From: Flavobacterium sp. A45
GTDB taxonomy: Bacteria; Bacteroidota; Bacteroidia; Flavobacteriales; Flavobacteriaceae
Length of the DNA stretch: 36,760 bases
NCBI RefSeq assembly: GCF_002001005.1
Contig: NZ_MUNX01000048.1
Coordinates: 1 to 36,760 of the forward strand
Reading direction: 5' to 3'
Shown here piece after piece: positions 25,736-34,851 of this stretch. The notes beneath the pieces were generated by a model. It saw nothing but the letters and a program-made list of their open reading frames with translations, was not told the origin of the DNA and ran no database searches. The translations under genes and the position numbers were made by a program. Within the stretch, counting starts at the first letter, position 1; each line of letters begins with the position of its first letter.

Positions 25736-26749
25736 ATGAAAAAAATGATTACTATTAAAGATATCGCCAAAGCAGCAAACGTATCGGTAACAACGGTTTC
25801 GTTTGTTTTGAATGATAAAGGGGAGAAGATGGGAATAAGTACAGAAGTAATCAAGAAAGTTATGAAAGTAGCTGAAGATATGAAGTACAAACCCAACATG
25901 ATTGCCAGTAGTTTGAGAACCGGTAAGACAAGATCCATCGGGTTAATTGTAGAAGATATTTCCAATCAGTTCTTTTCAGAATTAGCAGGAGTGATAGAAA
26001 GTGAAGCAATAAAATTAAACTATAGAGTGTTTTATTGTAGTACAGGAGGAGATGATTTACGTGCGGTTGAGTTGGTTAATAGTCTTTTGCAGGCAAATGT
26101 TGATGGTTTTATCATCACACCTACCGAGAGTATGAAATCTACGATTGATCGATTGCTAGAACTTCAACGCCCGGTTGTTTTAATTGACCGTTATTTTGAA
26201 GGACAAAACGTAAGCCATGTAGTACTGGATAATTATGAAGGAGCGCAAACAGCTACTCGTTATCTATTGGAAAAAGGATATAAAAAGATAGCTTTTGTAA
26301 CCAATCTTTCGGGATTAGTTCAAATGCAGTTAAGAAAAAAAGGATACGAAGAGGCTTTGAAAGAAGTAGAGCTGTACGATGATTCCCGTATTCTTGATTT
26401 GGAATATCATATCACTGAAGAAGAACGAATAGAAAAGATCTCTGAGTTTTTGAAAAACTGTACTGATGTAGATGCCGTTTTGTTTGGAGCAAATTATTTG
26501 TTGCTTGCAGGTTTACAGTCATTTAGAAAATTAGGTTTGAAAATACCTAAAGACAAAGCAGTAATCAGTTTTGATGATCATGACAGTTTTAGATTGCATT
26601 CGCCTTCTATCACGGTAATGTCACAGCCAATTGAAAAGATTGCAAAAAAAACTGTAAAGTTGTTGATGATGCAGATGAATGAAGGAAGCAATTATAAAAT
26701 TGAGAAAGAAAAGAAAAAAGGAAGCTTAATTATAAGGGAATCAGTTTGA
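25736..26749 (+). CDS. LacI-family transcriptional regulator
   Basis: Cytoplasmic DNA-binding regulator of 337 residues. The N-terminal helix-turn-helix (TIKDIAKAANVSVTTVSFVLN, about 6-26) and hinge helix (PNMIASSLR, about 53-61) are typical. The periplasmic-binding-protein-like effector domain runs from RSIGLIVEDISNQFF near 66 to the C-terminus. Translation may start at the first ATG or at codon 4 (MITIKD). LacI-type regulators usually repress and are released by a sugar; the ligand here is unknown. It lies alone between two terminator-bounded hydrolase and susCD units. The TAAAACGTTTTA palindromes at both edges of the locus and at its own promoter are its likely binding sites. No hybrid two-component, AraC or ECF-sigma regulator is present in the window. 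Confidence 0.93.
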   Translation: MKKMITIKDIAKAANVSVTTVSFVLNDKGEKMGISTEVIKKVMKVAEDMKYKPNMIASSLRTGKTRSIGLIVEDISNQFFSELAGVIESEAIKLNYRVFYCSTGGDDLRAVELVNSLLQANVDGFIITPTESMKSTIDRLLELQRPVVLIDRYFEGQNVSHVVLDNYEGAQTATRYLLEKGYKKIAFVTNLSGLVQMQLRKKGYEEALKEVELYDDSRILDLEYHITEEERIEKISEFLKNCTDVDAVLFGANYLLLAGLQSFRKLGLKIPKDKAVISFDDHDSFRLHSPSITVMSQPIEKIAKKTVKLLMMQMNEGSNYKIEKEKKKGSLIIRESV

Positions 26750-26782
26750 TAAACTGTGAACCTTTTTTTTTAAAAGAAAAGC

Positions 26783-26804
26783 TAAAACGATATAGTAGAA
26801 TTTG
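26783..26804 (+). promoter_or_regulatory. Possible operator half-site and promoter ahead of susC
   Basis: TAAAACGATATA (26783-26794) keeps one half and the central CG of the locus palindrome. TAGAATTTG (26796-26804) resembles a -7 element with one extra base. Together they could be the regulated susC promoter with a leader of about 210 nt, but both matches are imperfect. Confidence 0.3.
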
Positions 26805-26943
26805 AAAAATGATTCAGAAAATTAAACAGAATATTAAATTAAAAAAAATGCTTATGATGTAAAAAGAAGTAAAAATAGGTTGATCAAGAAAACTAATTAT
26901 TACTAATCCTAACAAGGAAAATAGATAATAAAAATTAAAATTT

Positions 26944-26977
26944 TTTAGTATTCCTTTTTTTTAATAAAAATACTAAA
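26944..26977. repeat. Inverted repeat in the susC leader
   Basis: TTTAGTATT (26944-26952) and AATACTAAA (26969-26977) are perfect inverted copies separated by 16 nt of T- and A-rich sequence, about 45 bp before the susC start codon. It may be an RNA structure in the leader or a protein site. No function is known. Confidence 0.4.
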
Positions 26978-27023
26978 TCCTTTTAGTTAACAACTCAAAA
27001 CAAAACCAAAAACAAAATTAATT

Positions 27024-30000
27024 ATGAGAAAACTGTTATATGAATCGCTGTTAGTTTTTATAATGGCATTGTGCTTCCAGGGGGTGAACGCACAAAACAA
27101 AACAATCTCCGGAGTAATTACCGATAATGCAAACATGCCCGTTCCTGCTGTTACAATTAAGGAAAAGGGAGCAAAAGAAGGAGGAGTTATTTCCGACGAG
27201 AACGGACAATTTAAAATTTCTGTAAAGGAAGGAGCAACTATCATAGTAAGCTCAGTAGGTTTTAAAACTACGGAATTAAAAGCTGTTGATGGTATAAAAA
27301 TCAAATTAGCGACAGCTACAAACGAACTTGAAGGTGTTACTGTTACAGCATTAGGGCAATCCAAAAGGAACAAATCGATTGGATATGCAACTAGTATAGT
27401 TAAATCAGAAGCAATCGTAAAAACAGCATCACCAAACGTTGCTAACGCTCTGTATGGTAAAGCACCGGGTGTACGTGTTAGTTCTACGCCAGGTGGAGCT
27501 GGAGCAATCAATATCCAGATTCGTGGGTTGAACTCTATCACGGGGAAAAATCAACCGCTTATCGTTCTTGATGGTGTGCCAATTCGTGATGGAGAGGTAA
27601 GTAATAATAACTATTGGAATGATTCACGTGTTAGAAGCAATGGTTTAGCGGATATTAACCCAGAAGATATTGAAAATATTTCTATTCTTAAAGGGGCTTC
27701 TGCTGCTGCTTTATACGGTTCTGAGGCTGTAAACGGGGTAGTGTTGATTACTTCTAAATCAGGTAAAGGGAAAAAAGGATTAGGTATTGATTTCAGTACG
27801 AGTTATTCAAATAACGAAATAGCATATTTACCAAGATTCCAATATGAAAGAGGTCCTGGATATGCTAACCCAGCTTATTCTACTTCAGCATTTTTGGCTC
27901 CAGACGGTTTTGCTCATTATGATACAAATGGTGATGGTGTTGCAGATACAAGAGGAGTTTCAAATGGAAGTTCTAACTTTGGTATGTGGTTTGATGGCCA
28001 GCCTATCATGTCTTGGGATGGTGTAGTTCGTCCTTATTCTGCTCAAAAAGATGGATACAAAAATTTGTTCCAAAATTCTTGGGATGGCGTAACAAACGTT
28101 GCGGTTTCTAACAATACAGATAATAGTAGTACTCGTTTTTCATATACACATAATGAATCACAAGGTTTGAGTATGGGTAATAAAAACAAAAAAAATACCT
28201 TAAACTTGAATACATCATTCTATACGGGTAAAAATTTGAAAACGGATGTGATTGTAAGTTATATGAATCAAAATGTTCATAACCGTACAGTAGCAATGGA
28301 TCGATTGGTAAATAACTTTACTGGTATGATTAGCCCATTTGATAATGGTGATTGGTACAAAGCCAAATACCAAACTAGTTTAGGATACAAATATGTAAGA
28401 GGTACAGATCAAAGTTTAACTCCAAACGAGAACATCATTCGTAATGGTTTCAAAGCGGATATTGGTGATTATTTTTGGAATACAAATGCCAATCAACAAG
28501 ACGAGATTACAAACCGTTTGATTGCAAGTGTTACAGAAACATATACTATTTACCAAGATTTGAAAATACGTGGACGTGCTTCTACTGATTTAACTTCAGT
28601 AAATGTAGAATCTAAAAATCCAGTGGAAAGACCTTTGGTTTATGGATTTGGACCTGGCTCTTTTGAAATGATTTCCCAAGACTATAATATTCTTTATGGT
28701 GATGTGATGTTGACTTACAGCAAAAAAATCAATGAGGATTTCGATTTTGGAGCCGTAGCTGGTTATACTGCAACAAAGGAAACTGGTTCTTCTTTATCAA
28801 GAGCTACTAATGGTGGTTTAAGTGTTGAAGGCTGGTATGATATTAATGCATCTGTGAATACACCTACAGGTACTTCTTCAAGATATGAAGTGGTAAAAGA
28901 TGCTGTTTTTGGTACTGTGAATGGTAGCTACAAAAACTACTTATTCTTAGAAGGAACAATAAGAAAAGACCGTACTTCTACCATGAATCCTAACAACAAT
29001 GCCTTTACTTATCCTTCTGTAAACTCCTCTTTTGTATTGTCTGAGGCGATTCAATTACCAGAAGTAATTAATTATGCAAAGTTGCGTGCTTCTTGGGGTA
29101 TCGTGGGTAATTATCCAGAAAAATATCTTGCTAACGTAGCTTTCCAACAATCTACATTAGGAACTCAAGGAACGACTGCTCCAGTATTGATTACTAATTC
29201 GATGGCAAAATATGGAAATGAAGGTATCAAACCAGAGATGAAAAACGAGTATGAGCTTGGTTTTGAAACTAAATTCTTTGACAGACGATTAGGATTGGAT
29301 GTTTCTTACTATAATGCACATGTTTATGATCAAATCTTGGATTTGACATTGGCACCTACTACAGGGGCTAGTTCTATCTTGGCCAACGTAGGTGAATTAA
29401 GAAACCAAGGGATTGAAATCGCTTTGACAGGTTCTCCGATAAGAACAGAAAATTTTTCATGGGACATTACTTTGAACTGGGCCAAAAACACTAATAAAAT
29501 CTTAAAATTGGCTAATGGTGCAACTGAATTATTACATGCTGACTATGATGGATCTGCTGCTCAATTGAAATCGGTAGTAGGTGAGCCAATGGGAGGTATT
29601 TATGCACACCCTGTTAAGACAGATGCTAATGGTAATAGAATGGTTGATTCTAATGGATTCCATATGATTGATGGAGATAAATGGGAGAAATATGGTACTG
29701 CTATGCCTAAAGGTGTGGGAGGTTTAATGAATACATTTACATATAAAAATTTCACTTTAGATGTGAATATTGATTATTCTTACGGAGGTTATTTGATGCC
29801 TACAGGTATTAACTGGATGAAATCTAGAGGATTAACTGAGGAAACTTTGAACTACAGTACAAATGAGCGTGGAGGTTTAACTTACTATAAAGTTGGTAGT
29901 CAAGGGATTCAAGTTGATAATAGTGCTACTCAAGGGCCAAACGGTGAAACATTATACCGTGATGGTATGTTGATGGATGGTGTGACTGCAAATGGAGCAA

Positions 30001-30350
30001 CCAATACTAATGTTATCTCTCAGGCAGGTTACTATAATATGACTTACAACTGGGGAGGTCCTCAATACAGTAGCTCACGTTATGAATTGTATATCCAAGA
30101 GAATAATTATGTAAAAGTAAGAGAAATGTCATTGGCTTATAATTTGCCAACTGCTTGGGCTAATAAAATTGGTGCAACTAAATTAAGTTTTTCTGCTTTT
30201 GGACGTAACTTGTTTTATATCTACAGAACAATTAAGGATATGGATGCTGAGGGAACTACTGCTGGATCTAGATGGTCTCAAAACGTAAATAATGCAGGAT
30301 TAACTCCATCTACTAGATCTTTTGGAGTAATGCTAAGAGCATCTTTCTAA
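27024..30350 (+). CDS. SusC/RagA-family TonB-dependent outer-membrane transporter
   Basis: Outer-membrane glycan importer of 1108 residues. A signal peptide (to about residue 23, GVNAQ) is followed by a carboxypeptidase-D-like domain (about 27-95), a TonB-box-like segment near 104-108 (VTVTA), and the plug domain (about 120-250). The plug carries the SusC signatures IQIRGLNS, PLIVLDGVPI, DIENISILKGASAAALYG and NGVVLITSK. The rest is a beta-barrel ending in a terminal Phe (LRASF). There is no N-terminal STN domain, so it is not a sigma/anti-sigma signalling receptor. It pairs with the SusD gene 30 bp downstream to import the oligosaccharides or glycopeptides handled by the surrounding hydrolases. 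It is the only transporter in the window. Confidence 0.95.
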   Translation: MRKLLYESLLVFIMALCFQGVNAQNKTISGVITDNANMPVPAVTIKEKGAKEGGVISDENGQFKISVKEGATIIVSSVGFKTTELKAVDGIKIKLATATNELEGVTVTALGQSKRNKSIGYATSIVKSEAIVKTASPNVANALYGKAPGVRVSSTPGGAGAINIQIRGLNSITGKNQPLIVLDGVPIRDGEVSNNNYWNDSRVRSNGLADINPEDIENISILKGASAAALYGSEAVNGVVLITSKSGKGKKGLGIDFSTSYSNNEIAYLPRFQYERGPGYANPAYSTSAFLAPDGFAHYDTNGDGVADTRGVSNGSSNFGMWFDGQPIMSWDGVVRPYSAQKDGYKNLFQNSWDGVTNVAVSNNTDNSSTRFSYTHNESQGLSMGNKNKKNTLNLNTSFYTGKNLKTDVIVSYMNQNVHNRTVAMDRLVNNFTGMISPFDNGDWYKAKYQTSLGYKYVRGTDQSLTPNENIIRNGFKADIGDYFWNTNANQQDEITNRLIASVTETYTIYQDLKIRGRASTDLTSVNVESKNPVERPLVYGFGPGSFEMISQDYNILYGDVMLTYSKKINEDFDFGAVAGYTATKETGSSLSRATNGGLSVEGWYDINASVNTPTGTSSRYEVVKDAVFGTVNGSYKNYLFLEGTIRKDRTSTMNPNNNAFTYPSVNSSFVLSEAIQLPEVINYAKLRASWGIVGNYPEKYLANVAFQQSTLGTQGTTAPVLITNSMAKYGNEGIKPEMKNEYELGFETKFFDRRLGLDVSYYNAHVYDQILDLTLAPTTGASSILANVGELRNQGIEIALTGSPIRTENFSWDITLNWAKNTNKILKLANGATELLHADYDGSAAQLKSVVGEPMGGIYAHPVKTDANGNRMVDSNGFHMIDGDKWEKYGTAMPKGVGGLMNTFTYKNFTLDVNIDYSYGGYLMPTGINWMKSRGLTEETLNYSTNERGGLTYYKVGSQGIQVDNSATQGPNGETLYRDGMLMDGVTANGATNTNVISQAGYYNMTYNWGGPQYSSSRYELYIQENNYVKVREMSLAYNLPTAWANKIGATKLSFSAFGRNLFYIYRTIKDMDAEGTTAGSRWSQNVNNAGLTPSTRSFGVMLRASF

Positions 30351-30380
30351 TTTGATAAATCATAATTTAAAAAATATAAC

Positions 30381-31949
30381 ATGAGAAAATTATTATATAT
30401 ATCATTAGCGACAGTGGCAGTCTTTCTTGGCTCTTGCTCGCAAGACGATTTTGCTGATGCATACAAAGATCCGTCTACGGTTACAACAACTACTGTGCCG
30501 AAACAGTTTGCTGGGTTTATGAAAATAAACTATGAGGATGTAATTCCATCCTATTGGAATTACTTTACAGTTATAAGAACGACTTCTTTAACGTACACTC
30601 AGGCACATGGATTTACAAATACAACTGGTCGTTATGTTCCTGGAGCTGCATCATTCGACAGATGGGGAAGATATTACAAATTCATTACTCAATATAGAGA
30701 GTTAGAAAAAGTGATGGCTTCTTTGCCTGCTGCTGAACAGGCAGACAACAGAATTTTCACGATTGCTTCAACTATTTATTTGTACGATCATACTGCAAAA
30801 ATGATTGATAACTTTGGGGATATTCCTTTCTCTGAAGCTGGTAGAATTAGTTCAGTTGGAGGTAATTATAGTAACGCATCTGCTAAGTACGATAATCAAA
30901 CCGAACTTTATACCATGATGTTGGATCAATTGAAAGCTTTCTCTACTGAATTGAATTCAGTTACCTTGTCTCCTAAGGCTGAGTTGGAATTCAAAAATCA
31001 AGACTTGATTAATAAAGGAAACTTGGTGAGTTGGAAAAACTATTGCAACTCTTTGCGTTTGAAACTATTGAACAGAGTTTCTGCAGTTCCTGCAATGGCA
31101 GCAAGAGCAAATACTGAAATTGCTGAAATCATTGCAGAAGGAAAAATTGTAGATGAAAATGCAGAAAATATTGCATTTAGAGTTTACACTCAGGATACTG
31201 ATTTGGACACATCTGGATTTATAGATGCTTTAGAGTCTTGGAACAATAATATTGCTCCAAAACCTATGATTGATCACATGAATGCTAATAGTGATCCTCG
31301 TAAAGCTTGGTTGTTTGAACCAGGACAAAACGCTGCTGGTGTATACACAGGACTTGATCCGTTGTTGAATTCTGGAGTACAAGATCAATTAATAGTAGAT
31401 GGTAAGATTGCGGTCTATAATCGATCTGTAATCAGTAGAAACGACTGGTTGCCTGGAACATTAATCAATGCTGCCGAGGTGAACTTGCTTCTTGCAGAGT
31501 ACTACTCAAGAAGTGGTAATGCTGGTACAGCAAAAACTCATTTCGAGAAAGCGATTAGACAATCAGTTGAGTATTATGTAAGATTAGGTGATAAAGCTGA
31601 TATTCTTACTTGGAAACCAGCTACCGAGCCTACAGTTGCTGAAGTGGATGCTTATATTGCTTTAATCAACTTTTCTGGAGCTGCAACACCAGTTGCTCAA
31701 TTGGAGTTAATCGCTTTCCAAAAGTATATTCACTACAATATAATGCAAGCAGACGAATCTTGGGCTGAACAAAGAAGATTAAAACTTCCTGTTCTGTCAT
31801 TCCAAGAAGATGAAACAAGCAGTATCAGAAAAACACCACCAACACGTTGGACATATCCAGGTTCAGAGAATACATATAATACTGAGAATTACAATGCTGT
31901 TAAAGCAAATGATAATTTAAGTACCAAAATTTTCTGGGACGTAAAATAA
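30381..31949 (+). CDS. SusD/RagB-family surface glycan-binding lipoprotein
   Basis: Lipoprotein of 522 residues that caps the SusC barrel and captures substrate at the cell surface. The lipobox-type signal MRKLLYISLATVAVFLGSC puts the lipidated Cys at residue 19, followed by acidic residues (SQDD) that are compatible with surface export in Bacteroidota. The helical SusD fold is suggested by long amphipathic stretches, by GDIPFSEA near 146-153, by LLNRVSAVPAM, and by the C-terminal EDETSSIRKTPPTRWTYP. The sequence resembles the SusD-like_2 subgroup more than classical SusD. It is co-transcribed with susC, and a strong terminator follows. It is the only clear lipoprotein encoded here. Confidence 0.9.
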   Translation: MRKLLYISLATVAVFLGSCSQDDFADAYKDPSTVTTTTVPKQFAGFMKINYEDVIPSYWNYFTVIRTTSLTYTQAHGFTNTTGRYVPGAASFDRWGRYYKFITQYRELEKVMASLPAAEQADNRIFTIASTIYLYDHTAKMIDNFGDIPFSEAGRISSVGGNYSNASAKYDNQTELYTMMLDQLKAFSTELNSVTLSPKAELEFKNQDLINKGNLVSWKNYCNSLRLKLLNRVSAVPAMAARANTEIAEIIAEGKIVDENAENIAFRVYTQDTDLDTSGFIDALESWNNNIAPKPMIDHMNANSDPRKAWLFEPGQNAAGVYTGLDPLLNSGVQDQLIVDGKIAVYNRSVISRNDWLPGTLINAAEVNLLLAEYYSRSGNAGTAKTHFEKAIRQSVEYYVRLGDKADILTWKPATEPTVAEVDAYIALINFSGAATPVAQLELIAFQKYIHYNIMQADESWAEQRRLKLPVLSFQEDETSSIRKTPPTRWTYPGSENTYNTENYNAVKANDNLSTKIFWDVK

Positions 31950-31980
31950 TTGGTTTTTTAAGTTTATTTGGTTAGTAATG

Positions 31981-32030
31981 AGAAAACCCCTGAGTCGAGA
32001 TGTATCTTGATGATGGGGTTTTCTTTATTT
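31981..32030 (+). terminator. Terminator after susCD
   Basis: AGAAAACCCC (31981-31990) pairs perfectly with GGGGTTTTCT (32015-32024) around a 24-nt loop, and TTATTT follows. It lies about 30 bp after the susD stop codon. Confidence 0.75.
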
Positions 32031-32162
32031 AAAATTTAACCCTTTGGCAGTAATTCATAAAATTTTATTTAACACATAGAAACATAGATTTTATTGGTCT
32101 TAGATACCATTTAAACCGAGATTGCGAAATAGAAATAAATTCCTTTAAATGCTCAAAAATGA

Positions 32163-32251
32163 CACAAAGATTGGCAAAGAAACAAGCATTTTTGAGATTG
32201 AGTTTAAAAAACTTTGTGAATCTTTGCGAATCCTTCGCGTCTCTTTGTGAA
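32163..32251. repeat. Intergenic repeat with CTTTGTGAA-type words
   Basis: CTTTGTGAA occurs at 32212-32220 and 32243-32251, with CTTTGCGAA at 32222-32230. The opposite-strand words CACAAAGA and GCAAAGA lie at 32163-32180, so the block is a loose inverted repeat. Similar A/T-rich 'ctttgtgaa' blocks look to me like dispersed intergenic repeats of flavobacteria, but I cannot confirm copy number here. Confidence 0.4.
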
Positions 32252-32302
32252 ATAAAGTCTAATGCTTTTTCTGGGACAATAGTTGAGTGTTGAGATCTTT
32301 CA

Positions 32303-32355
32303 AAAAAAAACGGCTAACCTGTGGTTAATTTCACCGCAGATTAGCCGTTTTTTAT
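32303..32355. terminator. Bidirectional terminator hairpin
   Basis: CGGCTAA (32311-32317) pairs with TTAGCCG (32341-32347). The stem extends outward through the A-run (32303-32310) and T-run (32348-32353), and inward CTGTGGT pairs with ACCGCAG. On the reverse strand the same hairpin is followed by a T-run, so it can end transcription of the M28 gene as well as read-through from susCD. Confidence 0.75.
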
Positions 32356-32428
32356 TTACTAAGTTTTCCAGTTATTCTTTCTGAATCATCGCGCTAATAA
32401 CTGAAATTCGGTATTAAAGAATCCTTTT

Positions 32429-33397
32429 TTAGTTTTGTTTAATAAAGACCAACGGTTGCTCATAGTTAGCAATAGCTGTCAGAGCATTGTAAATGTATTG
32501 GCAAACCAAAACCGCACCTTCGCTGTTAATCAAATCAGAATCGTCTTCTGGCGTATGGTATTGCGGGTGTCCGCCTGTGTGTAAACCAATAGCTGAAATG
32601 TCATTTTTGTAAAACGTCACATGATCAGAACCGCCCACATCACCTGCAAAAACAATCGGATTAAGTCCGCTGCCTTCTCCCAGTTTTTTCATCAGTTCAA
32701 CTCCGCCGGGGAAAGTGCCAGCACCACCCATATAGAGTTCTTTTTTGTCGTTCAAGCGGCCTACCATATCCATGTTCAGCATTACTTTTACGGCAGTTTT
32801 ATCTACAGGCAGGTGATTTACAAAATATTTGGAACCTAATAATCCTTCTTCTTCCCCGCTGAAGGAAATGAAGATGATACTTCTTTTAGTAGTGATTTTA
32901 TCACTGTGGAATTTCTCCAAAATGGACAATAATGCCGAAACTCCTGAAGCATTGTCATCGGCTCCGTTATGAATTGCAAGCGTATCTTTTTTCTTGCTGC
33001 CAGAACCTTTTCCGCCCCATCCCCAGTGGTCGTAATGCGCTCCAATCACGATAAATTCCTTTTTTAGATTTTCATCAGAACCTTCGATATAACCCACAAC
33101 ATTTTGCGTGGATACGCTATCGGATTTCATCTTGTTGATGTCGGGTTTTATAAATATTTTGAAAGGTTGGTAATAATTGCCATCAAATTTATTCAAACCA
33201 AATTTTTTAAAATATTTTTTGATGTAAGCCGCAGCTTCGTTGTTGCCTTTGGTTCCGGCAAGACGTCCTTCTAATTTATCCGAAGCCAAATAGCGATCGT
33301 GTTTAATGAATTTTTCGGCAGAAAATCCAGACTGAGCATTACCTTTTTCAGTTGCCAATAAAGCAACAGCAGAAAGGATAAGAATTTTTTTGAACAT
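32429..33397 (-). CDS. M28-family zinc aminopeptidase
   Basis: Exported metallopeptidase of 322 residues (signal peptide to about 22, GNAQ). The di-zinc M28 residues are all visible: His121 in GAHYDH, Asp148 in GADDNASG, the catalytic/ligand pair Glu182-Glu183 in SGEEEGLLGS, Asp210 in LNMDMVG, and His281 in YHTPEDD. No protease-associated domain is inserted, so this is the compact form. It is the last gene of the reverse-strand unit, 53 bp after GH29 and preceded by the long PNGase. A role in breaking down the peptides left after deglycosylation is a reasonable inference. Family members range from general aminopeptidases to dipeptidases, so specificity is open. Confidence 0.9.
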   Translation of the reverse strand: MFKKILILSAVALLATEKGNAQSGFSAEKFIKHDRYLASDKLEGRLAGTKGNNEAAAYIKKYFKKFGLNKFDGNYYQPFKIFIKPDINKMKSDSVSTQNVVGYIEGSDENLKKEFIVIGAHYDHWGWGGKGSGSKKKDTLAIHNGADDNASGVSALLSILEKFHSDKITTKRSIIFISFSGEEEGLLGSKYFVNHLPVDKTAVKVMLNMDMVGRLNDKKELYMGGAGTFPGGVELMKKLGEGSGLNPIVFAGDVGGSDHVTFYKNDISAIGLHTGGHPQYHTPEDDSDLINSEGAVLVCQYIYNALTAIANYEQPLVFIKQN

Positions 33398-33450
33398 TGT
33401 ATTTCGAGAATTAAAATTTGAATATAAAATTGCTGTATAATTTTGAAATT

Positions 33451-34782
33451 TTACTGTATTTCCATTTCGATTATCGTATCGATTGAATCGATTTTTACTC
33501 CATCCAAATACACAAAGGTTCCTTCAGTTTGTTGTTTGAATTTTAGCTCTTTTTTGCTGTTCATCAAATAACATTTTTTGATTTTTTGTTTCATTTCAGG
33601 GATAAAAATATAACCAGCTTGTTTCGGTGCGTTAATGATGTGTGCGTACCAAATTTTATCTTTGGCAGTAAATACACCCCAATCTTGGCTCTTCATCACG
33701 CCGCCTCTTGTTCCGTAAATGCTGTTTCCGTTTTTCTGCATCCATGTTCCTATTTCTTTCAAAGTTTCTACAAATTCGGGTTGGATGGAACCATCAGCCA
33801 TTGGACCAACATTCAAAAGGAAATTGGCATTCAAACTGGCCGCATTTATCATATAATGAAGTAATTCTTTGGTCGATTTGTATTTTCTGTCATTGATGTT
33901 GAAACCCCAGGAGTTGTTCATCGTCTCACAGGTTTCCAAAGGCAATTGAGAAACGGATTGACCGCCAAATCCAGATGTGTTTCCGCCCGGTAAATCTTTT
34001 TCAAAAGCCTGAAAATCTTCTCCCGGAAGTGGAGTAAGATGATGATTGTTTGAAATCAGACAGTCGGGTTGAAGCGAGTGAATCAATTTGTAAATTTCAT
34101 CATATTGCCAATTTACTTTTGATAACAATGTTTTATCGGTGTCATTGTCCAATTGATCCCAATGTCCATCAAACCAGATTCCTTCAATTTCCCCATAGTT
34201 GGTCAATAACTCTGTCAATTGTCCTTTCATAAAACGAATGTAGCTTTCCCAGTCGCTTTTTTGGGTTCTGCCTGTGCCTTTTCCTGTTTTTCCGGTTTCG
34301 TATTGGTAGTCGGTTCTCGTCCAATCCAAAAGAGAATAATAACAAAACAATTTAATGCCTTCTTTGTGACATTCGTCAGCCAATTCCTTTAATAAATCTC
34401 TTTTAAAATGTGTATTTGTAATTTTCCAGTCGGATAATTTGGTGTCAAAATTGCTAAAGCCATCGTGGTGACGTGTGGTGAAAGTGATGTATTTCATTCC
34501 TGCCGATTTCGCGATTCCAACCCATTTCTTGGCATCAAAATCTTGCGGATTGAATGCATTAATCAACCTTCCGTATTCGGTTACTTTGATGTTTTGGTTG
34601 TTCATAACCCATTCGCCATTTCCAAGAACGCTATATGGTCCAAAATGAATAAACATTCCGAATTTATTGTCCTGAAATTCTTTTCTGTTCTTCAAGTTTC
34701 CATCAGTAGGGTTGTATGTTTGTGCCTGCATTTCCATCCAACTCATCGAACAGAACATCAGGCTAAGTATTATTTTTTTCAT
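33451..34782 (-). CDS. GH29 alpha-L-fucosidase (third of three)
   Basis: Exported 443-residue GH29 enzyme (signal peptide to about 21, EMQAQ). KFGMFIHFGPYSVLGNGEW near 40-58, TTRHHDGFSNFDTKLSDWK near 102-120, and GIWFDGHWDQ near 201-210 define the family, with Asp205 as predicted nucleophile. The form FGPYSVLGNGEW resembles the Bacteroides GH29 group with narrower linkage specificity, often alpha-1,3/1,4 (Lewis-type or core alpha-1,3), but this is family-level inference. It lies between the PNGase and peptidase genes on the reverse strand, so it may act on the same glycopeptide, for example by removing core fucose that blocks amidase action. Confidence 0.92.
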   Translation of the reverse strand: MKKIILSLMFCSMSWMEMQAQTYNPTDGNLKNRKEFQDNKFGMFIHFGPYSVLGNGEWVMNNQNIKVTEYGRLINAFNPQDFDAKKWVGIAKSAGMKYITFTTRHHDGFSNFDTKLSDWKITNTHFKRDLLKELADECHKEGIKLFCYYSLLDWTRTDYQYETGKTGKGTGRTQKSDWESYIRFMKGQLTELLTNYGEIEGIWFDGHWDQLDNDTDKTLLSKVNWQYDEIYKLIHSLQPDCLISNNHHLTPLPGEDFQAFEKDLPGGNTSGFGGQSVSQLPLETCETMNNSWGFNINDRKYKSTKELLHYMINAASLNANFLLNVGPMADGSIQPEFVETLKEIGTWMQKNGNSIYGTRGGVMKSQDWGVFTAKDKIWYAHIINAPKQAGYIFIPEMKQKIKKCYLMNSKKELKFKQQTEGTFVYLDGVKIDSIDTIIEMEIQ

Positions 34783-34851
34783 TTTTATGTAATGGTTTAA
34801 GTTTTAGAAATAGGCATTGAAACTTCAATTAGCTATAAAATTCGGATGTGT

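Larger units (their letters stand above)
31950..32428. other. Convergent intergenic region between susD and M28 gene
   Basis: No coding sequence is visible in these 479 bases. The region holds the susCD terminator, a stretch rich in CTTTGTGAA/CTTTGCGAA words, and a bidirectional hairpin. It separates the forward susCD unit from the reverse-strand peptidase/fucosidase/PNGase unit. Confidence 0.6.

Noticed and set aside
26987..27541. 184-codon reverse-strand open frame overlapping the susC start
   Set aside because: It is antisense to the conserved signal, carboxypeptidase-like and plug regions of SusC and shows no family resemblance. A Pro/Val/Ile-rich composition is expected from the opposite strand.
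32041..32270. Possible CRISPR-like or tandem repeat array between susD and the peptidase gene
   Set aside because: The repeated words are short, unevenly spaced and in both orientations, and no regular spacers exist.
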